From the NCBI RefSeq assembly GCF_015160875.1, contig NZ_CP063374.1, forward strand, positions 6,823,501 to 6,887,500: 64,000 nt of DNA, written 5' to 3'. Positions within the stretch are counted from its first letter, which is position 1, and every line of letters starts with the position of its first letter. The position numbers and the translations under genes are program-made. The DNA is from Streptomyces chromofuscus (GTDB lineage Bacteria > Actinomycetota > Actinomycetes > Streptomycetales > Streptomycetaceae). Below the pieces are notes generated by a model that worked only from the letters and a program-made list of their open reading frames with translations, was not told the DNA's origin and did no database searches. Below are positions 47,128-56,075 of the stretch, in pieces.

Positions 47128-48513
47128 TCAGGCCGTCTCCTCGCCGAGAGGCTGCGGGTTGGGCGTGATGCGCTTGTTCTTGGGCCGTCCCGGCGGGCTG
47201 AGGAACAGCGCCACGAAGCCGGCGAAGAACGAGATGGAGCCGGCCAGGATGAAGGCGCCGTTGAGGCCCCAGGCCGTCACGACGACGGCTCCCATGCCGG
47301 AGCCAAGGCCGGAGACCAGCTTGGAGCTGTACACCATGCCGTAGTTGGTCGCGTTGTTGTTCTCCCCGAAGTAGTCCGCGGTCATCGCCGCGAACATCGG
47401 GAAGATGGCGCCGCCACCGAAGCCGGAGACCGCGGAGAAGAACAGGAACAGCGGCAGGTTCTTGATCTCGGCCGACCAGATGATGCCGAACTGGGCGAGG
47501 CCGAGGATGACACAGACGTACAGCAGGCACTGCTTGCGGCCGTACAGGTCGGAGAGCCAGCCGATGACGCCGCGTCCGGTGCCGTTGACGATCGCCTTGA
47601 GTGACATGGCCGTGGCCACGATTCCGGCGGCGAATCCCGCGTGCTCGCCGATCTCGACCTGGAAGGCGATACCGAAGATGTTCACCCCCGAGGTGCAGGC
47701 GAGACAGAACCACATGAGCGCCACACGGCCGGTCTTCCAGGCCTCCGAAGGGCTGTACTGGTGGACGGCCGGCGGGTTCTTCTCCAGGGAACGGCGTGCG
47801 CGAGGATCGTCCGGCGGGTTGAGCGGGTCGATGTGGGGAGGCCACCAGTTCTTCGGCGGGTCCTGGAAGAAGAAGCCGGCGACGGCGACCGTCAGCGCGA
47901 GGAAGCAGCCGACGGTGACCAGAATGACCTTGAAGTTGGAGAGGTCCATCACCGTGGTGAACAGGAAGACGAAGGGCACCGAGCCGTAGGCGAAGCCGCC
48001 GTTGACGAAGCCGGTCTTGCCGCCCTTTCGCTCCGGATACCACTTGCCGACCATGTTGACGCAGGTGGCGTACACCATGCCCGCGCCCATACCGCTGAAC
48101 ATACCGAAGCCGACGAAGGCCAGTATGACGTGCGGTGCGTAGGCCAGTGACAGATAGCCCATCAGCGTGCCGACCGCGCCCAGCATCATCGCCCAGCGCG
48201 CGGGCAGCTTGCCGGTCTCACGCAGCCGTCCCGCGGGGAAGGCCACCGCGGCCTGGAAGAACACCCAGACGCTCAGCATCCAGAAGATGCTGTTCTCGGA
48301 CCAGTGGTGGGCCTGGTGGATCGTCTCTTCGGCGGACGCGAACGCGTATTCCGCGGAGGAGATGCCCATCATGCCCACCCAGGGCAGGATCACCATCCAC
48401 TTGCGTTTGCGCCCCATGATGTCGATGTCGGACTCACCGACCCGATAGACGCGTCCGTTCTTGTCGGTCACCTCCCGGTAGGAGACGACCTGTGGAACGT
48501 CAGTAGTTGTCAC
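47128..48513 (-). CDS. OFA-family MFS transporter, second oxalate/formate-type antiporter
   Basis: This 461-residue membrane protein has about twelve transmembrane segments, an N-terminal hydrophilic 30-residue stretch and a large central loop (about 215-255, DPPKNWWPPHIDPLNPPDD). The DPPKNWWPP-type loop is typical of OFA carriers. The family exchanges oxalate and formate or related acids, and the upstream genes make formyl-CoA transferase and oxalyl-CoA decarboxylase, so oxalate uptake with formate exit is the likely task. I chose the GTG at 48513; another in-frame GTG lies 12 bases upstream. A hairpin separates it from the ligase gene, so it may have its own promoter. Confidence 0.9.
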   Translation of the reverse strand: MTTTDVPQVVSYREVTDKNGRVYRVGESDIDIMGRKRKWMVILPWVGMMGISSAEYAFASAEETIHQAHHWSENSIFWMLSVWVFFQAAVAFPAGRLRETGKLPARWAMMLGAVGTLMGYLSLAYAPHVILAFVGFGMFSGMGAGMVYATCVNMVGKWYPERKGGKTGFVNGGFAYGSVPFVFLFTTVMDLSNFKVILVTVGCFLALTVAVAGFFFQDPPKNWWPPHIDPLNPPDDPRARRSLEKNPPAVHQYSPSEAWKTGRVALMWFCLACTSGVNIFGIAFQVEIGEHAGFAAGIVATAMSLKAIVNGTGRGVIGWLSDLYGRKQCLLYVCVILGLAQFGIIWSAEIKNLPLFLFFSAVSGFGGGAIFPMFAAMTADYFGENNNATNYGMVYSSKLVSGLGSGMGAVVVTAWGLNGAFILAGSISFFAGFVALFLSPPGRPKNKRITPNPQPLGEETA

Positions 48514-48592
48514 GATGTGTTGCACCCCTTGCGTCGAAAGTTCTGGCCAGCGCCCCCTGTCCAATGCCTTTCGTGCGCGCGCGGGTCCCGGG

Positions 48593-48619
48593 GCCGGCCG
48601 ACGCGCACCGTCGGCCGGC
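48593..48619 (-). terminator. Intergenic hairpin between acyl-CoA ligase and OFA transporter genes
   Basis: An 11-bp perfect stem (48593-48603 with 48609-48619) and a 5-base loop follow the ligase stop by 18 bases on the minus strand. It could end the oxc-frc-ligase transcript or attenuate transporter expression. Confidence 0.65.
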
Positions 48620-48636
48620 TCCCCCCTCACCTCACG

Positions 48637-50781
48637 TCATGAACCGCCCCCCAACAGCCCCGCCGCGCGCGCCCACCGGTACTTCGCGCCCAGCACGGCC
48701 ACCGGCTGCTCCGTCGTGTACGGGTACGCCACGACGCCCCGCTCGTAGAGGTACTGGCACGCCTTCTCGACCTCGACGTCGCCCGCGAGCGACGCCACGA
48801 CCGGCTTCTCGATCCCGCGCTCGCGGAACTCGGCCACCACGCGCGCGGTGAGTTCGGCGAAGACCATGGGAGGGGTGACGATGGTGTGCCAGTAGCCGAG
48901 GACGAGCGCGTGGATGCGCGGATCCTGAAGGCCCAGCCGGATCGTCGCCTCGTACGTCGACGGCGGCTCGCCGCCGGTGATGTCCACCGGGTTGCCCGCG
49001 GCTCCGAAGGGCGGGATGAACGTGCGGAACGCCTCGTCCAGGTCCGGCGGGATCTCCATCAGGGACAGGCCGTTGTCGGTCACCGCGTCGGAGAGCAGCA
49101 CGCCGCTGCCGCCGGCCCCGGTGATGATCACGACGTTGTCGCCCTTGGGGGTGGGAAGCACCGGCAACGCGCGTGCGTACTCCAGCATGTCGTTCAGCCC
49201 GGGTGCCCGGATGACGCCCGCCTGCCGCAGGATGTCGTCGTACACCGCGTCGTCGCCCGCGAGGGCGCCGGTGTGCGAGCCGGCGGCCTTCGCGCCCGCC
49301 GCCGTGCGGCCCGCCTTCAGGACCACCACCGGTTTCTTCGGCACGGTCTCGCGCGCCGCCTCCACGAAGGCGCGGCCGTCCTTCAGGTCCTCCAGGTGCA
49401 TGGCGATGCACTCGGTGTGCGGGTCCTCGCCGAACCAGGTCAGCAGGTCGTCCTCGTCCAGGTCCGACTTGTTGCCGAGGCCCACGATCGCCGACACGCC
49501 CGTCTTGGTGGTGCGGGCGAAGCCCAGGATGGCCATGCCGATGCCGCCCGACTGCGAGGTCAGCGCGACGCCGCCCTTGACGTCGTACGGCGTGCAGAAC
49601 GTGGCGCACAGGTCCTGCCAGGTGGAGTAGTAGCCGTAGATGTTCGGGCCGAGCAGCCGGGTGCCGTGGCGTTCGGCGATCGCCACGATCTCCGCCTGGA
49701 GTTCGTGCTCGCCGGTCTCCGCGAACCCGGAGGGAATGAGCACGGCGTTCGGGATCCCCTTGCGCCCCACCTCCTCCAGCGCAGCGGCCACGAACTTGGC
49801 GGGGATGGCGAACACGGCCACATCCACCTCACCGGGAACGTCCGTGACACTCTTGTACGCCTTGCGGCCCAGAATGTCATCGGCCTTGGGGTTCACCGGG
49901 TGGATCTCCCCGGAGAAACCGCCGTCGATGAGGTTGCGCATCACCGAGTTGCCGATCTTGCCCTGTTCGTTGGAGGCCCCGATCACGGCGACCGCGCGCG
50001 GCTGCATCAGCCGGCGCATGGACGTGAGGATCTCCTCGCGCGTGTAGCGGCGGCGCTGCTTCACCGGCGCCTCGGACAGGATCACCCGGATGTCCGCGGC
50101 GACCGCGCCCTCCGGGGTGGCGATCACCGGGTTGAGGTCCACCTCGGCGATCTCCGGGAAGTCCGTGACGAGTTGGGACACCCGGCGGATCTGCTCGGCG
50201 ATCGCCCACCGGTCCACGCCCGCCGCGCCGCGCACGCCGCGCAGGATCTCCGCCGACCGGATCGAGTCCAGCATGGACAGCGCCTCGTCGGCGTCCACCG
50301 GAGCGAGCCGGAAGGTGACGTCCTTCAGCACCTCCACGAGCACCCCGCCGAGCCCGAAGGCCACCACCTTCCCGAACGTCGGATCGGTCACCGCCCCGAC
50401 GATGACCTCCTGCCCCTTTGGGAGCAGTTCCTGCACCTGTACGCCTTGGATACGGGCGTTCGCGTCGTACGCGCGCGCGTTGTCGACGATGGTGTGGAAC
50501 GCGGCCCGTACGTCGGCGGCGCCCTCGACTCCGACGATCACCCCGCCGGCGTCGGTCTTGTGCAGGATGTCGGGCGAGACGATCTTCATGACGACGGGCC
50601 CGGAGAACCGCGCCGCGTACGCGACGGCCTCGTCGACGTCGGTCGCCAGCTCCTCGCCGGGCACGGCGATCCCGTAGGCGTCCGCGACCACCTTGCCCTC
50701 GGGAGCGGTCAGCGCCGTACGCCCTTCGGCCCGGACGGTGTCGAGGAGCGTGCGCACCCTCAGCATCCGGTCTTCGGCCAT
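48637..50781 (-). CDS. Acetate--CoA ligase family protein (ADP-forming acyl-CoA synthetase)
   Basis: This 714-residue protein fuses the modules of NDP-forming acyl-CoA synthetases. An ATP-grasp domain comes first (about 1-235, KIVSPDILHKTDAGGV), then a CoA-binding Rossmann domain (about 265-365, VAVIGASNEQGKIGN), then a succinyl-CoA-ligase-like region with the phosphohistidine segment SHTGALAGDD. It couples acyl-CoA formation to ATP. Its place right after the formyl-CoA transferase gene suggests it activates oxalate or formate, or recovers energy from formyl-CoA; the substrate is unproven. ATG at 50781 is used; GTG at 50784 has better ribosome-site spacing. Confidence 0.9.
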   Translation of the reverse strand: MAEDRMLRVRTLLDTVRAEGRTALTAPEGKVVADAYGIAVPGEELATDVDEAVAYAARFSGPVVMKIVSPDILHKTDAGGVIVGVEGAADVRAAFHTIVDNARAYDANARIQGVQVQELLPKGQEVIVGAVTDPTFGKVVAFGLGGVLVEVLKDVTFRLAPVDADEALSMLDSIRSAEILRGVRGAAGVDRWAIAEQIRRVSQLVTDFPEIAEVDLNPVIATPEGAVAADIRVILSEAPVKQRRRYTREEILTSMRRLMQPRAVAVIGASNEQGKIGNSVMRNLIDGGFSGEIHPVNPKADDILGRKAYKSVTDVPGEVDVAVFAIPAKFVAAALEEVGRKGIPNAVLIPSGFAETGEHELQAEIVAIAERHGTRLLGPNIYGYYSTWQDLCATFCTPYDVKGGVALTSQSGGIGMAILGFARTTKTGVSAIVGLGNKSDLDEDDLLTWFGEDPHTECIAMHLEDLKDGRAFVEAARETVPKKPVVVLKAGRTAAGAKAAGSHTGALAGDDAVYDDILRQAGVIRAPGLNDMLEYARALPVLPTPKGDNVVIITGAGGSGVLLSDAVTDNGLSLMEIPPDLDEAFRTFIPPFGAAGNPVDITGGEPPSTYEATIRLGLQDPRIHALVLGYWHTIVTPPMVFAELTARVVAEFRERGIEKPVVASLAGDVEVEKACQYLYERGVVAYPYTTEQPVAVLGAKYRWARAAGLLGGGS

Positions 50782-50785
50782 CACG

Positions 50786-52018
50786 TCAGATCACTCCGTT
50801 CGACTTGAGCAGGCGCAGCTCCTCGTCGCCGAGGCCGAGCTCGCCGACGTACACCTCCGCGTTGTGCTCGCCCAGCAGCGGCGAACTGGTCACGTCAACG
50901 GGGGAGTCGGACAGCTTCAGCGGGCTGCCCACGGTCACGAACTCGCCGCGCTCGGGGTGCGGGACCCGGACGACCATCTCGTTCGCGGCGAGCGAGGCGT
51001 CCTCGATGATCTCCCTGGTGGACAGGATCGGCCCGCACGGGATGTTGTGCGCGTTGAGCCGCTCCAGCACCTCCCACTTGGGCAGGCTCGAGGACCACTC
51101 CTCGATCAGCTGGAACATCTTGTTGAGCTTGGGCAGCCTCGCCTCCGGCGTCGACCACTCGGGGTCGTCGGCCAGTTCGGGCCGGCCGATGAGCTCACTG
51201 ATCGGCTTCCAGCCGACGGGCTGCACGATGACGTACACGTAGTCGTTGGGGCCGCCCGGCGCGCACTTGACCGCCCAGCCGGGCTGTCCTCCGCCGGACG
51301 CGTTTCCGGACCTGGGAACCTCGTCGCCGAAGTCCTCGTTGGGATATTCGGCGAGCGGGCCGTGTGCCAGGCGCTGCTGGTCGCGCAGCTTCACCCGGCA
51401 GAGGTTGAGCACCGCGTGCTGCATGGCCACGTTCACCCGCTGCCCGCGCCCGGTGTGCTCCCGCTGGTACAGCGCTGCGAGGATGCCCGCCACGGCGTGC
51501 ACACCTGTCCCCGAGTCCCCGATCTGGGCCCCCGTCGCCAGCGGCGGCCCGTCCTCGAAGCCGGTGGTCGACATCGACCCGCCCATGGCCTGCGCGACGA
51601 CCTCGTACGCCTTGAAGTTGGTGTACGGGCCGTCGCCGAACCCCTTGATGGAGGCATAGACGATCCGCGGATTGATCTCCTGGATGCGGTCCCAGGTGAA
51701 GCCCATGCGGTCGACCGCGCCCGGTCCGAAGTTCTCGACCATGACGTCGGAGCGCCGGATCAGCTCGGTGAGGAGCTCCTTGCCGCGCTCGGTCTTGGTG
51801 TTGAGGGTGATGCTCCGCTTGTTGCAGTTGAGCATCGTGAAGTAGAGGGAGTCGACGTCCGGGAGGTCACGCAACTGCTTGCGCGTGATGTCACCGGTCG
51901 GCGCCTCCAGTTTGACGACGTCCGCGCCGAGCCAGGCGAGGAGCTGGGTCGCGGAGGGCCCCGACTGGACATGGGTCATGTCCAGGACGCGGATGCCTTC
52001 GAGAGCCTTTGCGGTCAC
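50786..52018 (-). CDS. frc: Formyl-CoA:oxalate CoA-transferase (class III CoA transferase)
   Basis: This 410-residue protein is a class III CoA-transferase. The catalytic Asp is D168 in AQIGDSGTG, matching Asp169 of the Oxalobacter enzyme; the flexible glycine loop SGGGQPGW near residue 245 is the Frc type. It moves CoA from formyl-CoA (or succinyl-CoA) to oxalate, giving oxalyl-CoA for the decarboxylase gene just upstream in the operon. Gaps are 9 bases to the oxc gene and a few bases to the ligase gene. ATG start. Oxalate specificity rests on this pairing as well as on sequence. Confidence 0.93.
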   Translation of the reverse strand: MTAKALEGIRVLDMTHVQSGPSATQLLAWLGADVVKLEAPTGDITRKQLRDLPDVDSLYFTMLNCNKRSITLNTKTERGKELLTELIRRSDVMVENFGPGAVDRMGFTWDRIQEINPRIVYASIKGFGDGPYTNFKAYEVVAQAMGGSMSTTGFEDGPPLATGAQIGDSGTGVHAVAGILAALYQREHTGRGQRVNVAMQHAVLNLCRVKLRDQQRLAHGPLAEYPNEDFGDEVPRSGNASGGGQPGWAVKCAPGGPNDYVYVIVQPVGWKPISELIGRPELADDPEWSTPEARLPKLNKMFQLIEEWSSSLPKWEVLERLNAHNIPCGPILSTREIIEDASLAANEMVVRVPHPERGEFVTVGSPLKLSDSPVDVTSSPLLGEHNAEVYVGELGLGDEELRLLKSNGVI

Positions 52019-52027
52019 CGGATCACC

Positions 52028-53710
52028 TCACTTGTACATGGTCTGGTTCATGGTTCCGGGGGCGTACGCGTCCGGGTCGACCCAGACGTTGATCAGCGAC
52101 GGCTTGCCGGACTCGCGGGCGCGCCTGAGCGCCGGGCCGATGTCGGCGGGGTCCCGGACCTCCTCGCCGTAACCGCCGAGCATCTGCGCGAACTTGTCGT
52201 AGTGGACGTCGCCGAGGGTGTTGCCGACCCGCTCGCGCTCCTTGCCGTACTTCGCGGCCTGGCCGTAGCGGATCTGGTTCATGGAGGAGTTGTTGCCGAC
52301 GATGCCGACGAAGGGGAGGTCGTAGCGGACCAGGGTTTCGAAGTCCCAGCCGGTGAGCGAGAACGCGCCGTCGCCGAAGAGGGCGACGACCTCCTTGTCG
52401 GGCCGCGCCTGCTTGGCCGCGAGCACGAACGGCACCCCGACGCCGAGCGTGCCCAGCGGGCCCGGGTCCATCCAGTGACCCGGTGACTTGGGCTGCACGA
52501 CCTGCCCGGAGAAGGTGACGATGTCGCCGCCGTCGCCGATGTAGATCGAGTCCTCGGTGAGGAAGTCGTTGATCTCGCTGACCAGCCGGTACGGGTGGAT
52601 CGGCGAGGCGTCCGAGCGCAGCTGCGGCAGCCGCTTGTCCAGCGCGGTCTGCTCGGCGGCGCGCAGCTCGTCGAGCCACTCCTTGCGCTTGGACGCGCCC
52701 CCGTTGACGCGCCCGGAGGCCGCCTCGGTCACCGACTTCAGTACCAGTCCCGCGTCGCCGACGATGCCGAGGTCGATGTCGCGGTTCTTGCCGACGGTGC
52801 GGTAGTCGAGGTCGATCTGCACGACGGTCGCGCTCTGCGACAGCCGCTTGCCGTAGCCCATGCGGAAGTCGAAGGGCGTGCCGACGATGACGATGACGTC
52901 GGCGTTGGAGAAGGCGTAGCGGCGCGACAGCTGGAAGTGGTGCGGGTCGCCGGGCGGCAGGGTGCCGCGGCCGGCGCCGTTCATGTACGCCGGGACGTTC
53001 AGCGTGCGCACCAGCTCGATGGCGGCCTCGGTGCCGCGGGTCGTCCACACCTGGCTGCCCAGCAGGATCGCGGGCTTCTCGGCGTGCACCAGCAGGTCGG
53101 CGAGCTTCTCGATCGCCTCGGGGTCGCCGGCCGAACGGGTCGAGGCGCGGTAGGCGCCGGGCTTCGGCACGCGTGCCTTGTCCACCGGCACCTTGGCGTC
53201 GAGGACGTCGCGCGGGATCTCCAGGAAGGAGGGGCCGGGCGCACCGTGGTAGCACTCGCGGAACGCCATCGACACCATGTCCGCCGCGCGCGCCGTGTCC
53301 GGCACGGCCGCCGCGAACTTGGTGATCGGCGTCATCATGTCGACGTGCGGCAGGTCCTGGAGGGACCCCATCTTGTGCTGGGTGAGGGCGCCTTGACCGC
53401 CGATCAGCAGCATCGGCGACTCCGCCCGGAAGGCGTTGGCGACTCCGGTGACGGCGTCCGTCGTCCCCGGGCCGGCGGTGACGACCGCGCAGCCCGGCTT
53501 GCCGGTGATCCGCGCGTAACCGTCGGCGGCGTGCGCGGCGACCTGCTCGTGACGGACGTCGACGACCTCGATGCCCTCGTCGACGCAGCCGTCGTAGATG
53601 TCGATGATGTGGCCGCCGCACAGGGTGTAGATGCGGTCGACCCCCTCGGCCTTCAAGGCCTTGGCGACGAGATGACCGCCGGAAATGACGTCCTGGGTGT
53701 CGTCGGGCAT
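52028..53710 (-). CDS. oxc: Oxalyl-CoA decarboxylase (thiamine diphosphate-dependent)
   Basis: This 560-residue protein has the three-domain fold of thiamine diphosphate enzymes. The catalytic Glu is in VRHEQVAAHAADGYAR, the ThDP/magnesium motif runs from GDGAFSLTGWDFETL to GNNSS, and YGEEVRDPADIGPALRRA is near the end. It converts oxalyl-CoA to formyl-CoA and CO2. The ATG at 53710 has AAGGGACAGGA upstream; the longer open frame beyond is promoter DNA. It is first in the operon with frc and the ligase, and faces sucC across a region with a clear inverted repeat. Confidence 0.95.
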   Translation of the reverse strand: MPDDTQDVISGGHLVAKALKAEGVDRIYTLCGGHIIDIYDGCVDEGIEVVDVRHEQVAAHAADGYARITGKPGCAVVTAGPGTTDAVTGVANAFRAESPMLLIGGQGALTQHKMGSLQDLPHVDMMTPITKFAAAVPDTARAADMVSMAFRECYHGAPGPSFLEIPRDVLDAKVPVDKARVPKPGAYRASTRSAGDPEAIEKLADLLVHAEKPAILLGSQVWTTRGTEAAIELVRTLNVPAYMNGAGRGTLPPGDPHHFQLSRRYAFSNADVIVIVGTPFDFRMGYGKRLSQSATVVQIDLDYRTVGKNRDIDLGIVGDAGLVLKSVTEAASGRVNGGASKRKEWLDELRAAEQTALDKRLPQLRSDASPIHPYRLVSEINDFLTEDSIYIGDGGDIVTFSGQVVQPKSPGHWMDPGPLGTLGVGVPFVLAAKQARPDKEVVALFGDGAFSLTGWDFETLVRYDLPFVGIVGNNSSMNQIRYGQAAKYGKERERVGNTLGDVHYDKFAQMLGGYGEEVRDPADIGPALRRARESGKPSLINVWVDPDAYAPGTMNQTMYK

Positions 53711-53761
53711 GGCGAAGTCCTGTCCCTTCCTAGGGGGTTGGAACGCTCTCGCGGTACATTG

Positions 53762-53785
53762 CATACAGTCGACGAATACTGTATG
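53762..53785. promoter_or_regulatory. Perfect inverted repeat in oxc/sucC divergent promoter; candidate GntR operator
   Basis: CATACAGT (53762-53769) and ACTGTATG (53778-53785) are exact reverse complements, 8 bases apart. The TACAGT core also occurs in the fdh/transporter region and before the GntR gene. It lies 52-75 bases from the oxc start and about 100 bases from the sucC start, suiting control of both transcripts. Confidence 0.68.
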
Positions 53786-53886
53786 AAGCTTGTTATCCCG
53801 CATCCGGTGGGTGGTGTCCAGGGGGCGTGCGGCAGTTTTCGGGAGTCTCGGCGTCGCCCCGGATGACTCAGTAGTCAGGAGCCGAG

Positions 53887-55017
53887 ATGGACCTGTACGA
53901 ACACCAGGCAAGGGAACTCTTCGCAGAACACGGCATCTTGGTGCCGCGGGCCGAGGTCACCGACTCACCCAAGGAGGCGCGTGAGATCGCCCGCCGGCTC
54001 GGTGGCCGGGTCGTCGTCAAGGCCCAGGTCAAGACGGGCGGGCGCGGCAAGGCGGGCGGCGTGAAGCTCGCCGCCGACCCGGCCGCGGCGGAACTGACGG
54101 CACGCCAGATCCTCGGCATGGACATCAAGGGCCACACGGTCGGCAAGGTGATGCTGGCCCAGCCCGTCGACATCGAGACCGAGTTCTACGTCTCCTACGT
54201 CCTCGACCGGGCGGCCGGCCGCTTCCTCGCCATCGCCTCCGCGGAGGGCGGCATGGACATCGAGGAGGTCGCCGCGAGCAGGCCCGAGGCCGTGGCGCGC
54301 ATCCCCGTCGACCCGGCCGAGGGCGTCACCTCCGCCACGGCCGGCCGGATCGCCGAGGCGGCCGGACTGCCGCCGCAGACCGTCGACGTCCTCGTACGGC
54401 TGTGGGAGGTGCTGGTCCGCGAGGACGCCCTGCTCGTCGAGGTCAACCCGCTGGTCCGCACCGCCCAGGGGCAGATCCTCGCGCTCGACGGAAAGGTCAC
54501 CCTGGACGACAACGCCCGCTTCCGCCAGACCCGTTGGGGCGCCGAGGGCGCGGAGCACGACGACCCGCTGGAGGCGGTGGCCGCCGAGCGGGGCCTCAAC
54601 TACGTCAAGCTCGACGGCGAGGTCGGCATCATCGGCAACGGCGCCGGACTCGTCATGTCGACGCTCGACGTCGTCGCGGGCTGCGGCGCCCGCCCCGCCA
54701 ACTTCCTCGACATCGGCGGCGGCGCCTCAGCCCGGATCATGGCCGACGGCCTGTCCGTCATCCTCTCCGACCCGGCCGTGAAGTCGGTCTTCGTCAACGT
54801 CTTCGGCGGCATCACGGCATGCGACGCGGTCGCCGACGGGATCGTGCAGGCGCTGGACACCGTCCGGCTGACCAAGCCGCTGGTCGTCCGGCTCGACGGC
54901 AACAACGCCGCGCGGGGCCGGGCGATCCTCGACGAGCGCGCGCATCCCCTGGTCCAGCAGGTCACCACCATGGACGGCGCCGCCCGCACCGCCGCCGAGC
55001 TCGCCAACGCCGCCTAA
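53887..55017 (+). CDS. sucC: Succinate--CoA ligase beta subunit (SucC)
   Basis: This 376-residue protein has the normal SucC length. The ATP-grasp site is KAQVKTGGRGKAGGVK (about residues 45-60). Later motifs include ALLVEVNPLV, LDGKVTLDDNARFR and NFLDIGGGASA, and FVNVFGGITACD. With SucD it interconverts succinyl-CoA and succinate plus a nucleoside triphosphate. Position beside frc and oxc suggests a specialised copy supplying succinyl-CoA as the CoA donor for oxalate; whether the genome has another sucCD cannot be seen. ATG with AGGAG; sucD follows 10 bases later. Confidence 0.95.
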   Translation: MDLYEHQARELFAEHGILVPRAEVTDSPKEAREIARRLGGRVVVKAQVKTGGRGKAGGVKLAADPAAAELTARQILGMDIKGHTVGKVMLAQPVDIETEFYVSYVLDRAAGRFLAIASAEGGMDIEEVAASRPEAVARIPVDPAEGVTSATAGRIAEAAGLPPQTVDVLVRLWEVLVREDALLVEVNPLVRTAQGQILALDGKVTLDDNARFRQTRWGAEGAEHDDPLEAVAAERGLNYVKLDGEVGIIGNGAGLVMSTLDVVAGCGARPANFLDIGGGASARIMADGLSVILSDPAVKSVFVNVFGGITACDAVADGIVQALDTVRLTKPLVVRLDGNNAARGRAILDERAHPLVQQVTTMDGAARTAAELANAA

Positions 55018-55027
55018 GGAGACGGAC

Positions 55028-55912
55028 ATGGCCATCTACCTCACCAAGGAGAGCAAGGTCCTCGTCCAGGGCATGACCGGCGCCGAGGGCATGAAGCACA
55101 CCCGGCGCATGCTCGCCGCCGGCACCGACGTCGTGGGCGGCGTCAACCCGCGCAAGGCGGGCCGCACCGTCGACTTCGACGACCGTGCGGTGCCCGTCTT
55201 CGGCTCGGTGCGCGAGGGCATGGAGGCGACCGGGGCGGACGTCACGGTCGTCTTCGTGCCGCCCGCCTTCGCCAAGGCGGCGGTCGTGGAGGCCGCCGAC
55301 GCCGGCATCGGCCTCGCGGTCGTCATCACCGAGGGCATCCCGGTCCACGACTCGGTCGCCTTCACGGCGTACGCGCGACAGAAGGGCACCCGGATCATCG
55401 GCCCCAACTGCCCCGGCCTGATCACCCCCGGCCAGTCCAACGCGGGCATCATCCCGGCCGACATCACCAAGCCCGGCCGGATCGGACTGGTGTCGAAGTC
55501 CGGCACGCTGACCTACCAACTCATGTACGAGCTGCGCGACATCGGCTTCACGACCTGCGTCGGCATCGGCGGCGACCCGGTCGTCGGCACCACGCACATC
55601 GACTGCCTGGCCGCCTTCCAGGACGACCCCGACACCGAGCTGATCGTGCTGATCGGCGAGATCGGCGGCGACGCGGAGGAACGGGCCGCCGCGTACGTCC
55701 GCGAGCACGTCACCAAGCCGGTCGTCGGCTACATCGCCGGCTTCACGGCTCCCGAGGGCAAGACGATGGGACACGCCGGCGCCATCGTCTCCGGCTCGTC
55801 CGGCACGGCGCAGGCGAAGAAGGAGGCGCTGGAGTCGGTCGGCGTACGGGTGGGGAGCACGCCGACCGAGACGGCCCGCCTGGTGCTGGCCGCGCTGGAA
55901 GCCACGAAGTGA
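55028..55912 (+). CDS. sucD: Succinate--CoA ligase alpha subunit (SucD)
   Basis: This 294-residue protein has the SucD features: CoA-binding LVQGMTGAEGMKHTRRMLA near the start, GPNCPGLITPGQSNAGIIP in the middle, and the active-site phosphohistidine in KTMGHAGAIVSGSSGTA. It pairs with the sucC product. The genes are 10 bases apart with an AAGGAGA ribosome site between them. No obvious terminator follows within the next 160 bases. Confidence 0.96.
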   Translation: MAIYLTKESKVLVQGMTGAEGMKHTRRMLAAGTDVVGGVNPRKAGRTVDFDDRAVPVFGSVREGMEATGADVTVVFVPPAFAKAAVVEAADAGIGLAVVITEGIPVHDSVAFTAYARQKGTRIIGPNCPGLITPGQSNAGIIPADITKPGRIGLVSKSGTLTYQLMYELRDIGFTTCVGIGGDPVVGTTHIDCLAAFQDDPDTELIVLIGEIGGDAEERAAAYVREHVTKPVVGYIAGFTAPEGKTMGHAGAIVSGSSGTAQAKKEALESVGVRVGSTPTETARLVLAALEATK

Positions 55913-56075
55913 CGTCACTCATAGTCGCCGGCCGGTGACTGTCGCGCTTCTTGACTCGTCAGTAGCTTCCTTCTGCGACACCCTCGAAGTACGGCGCCGC
56001 GCACGGCAGTGCGAGCCCTGCGCGGCGCAGCCATGCACCTCCCGCCCGACTGTGCACCGAGAGCGGAGCGAAACG

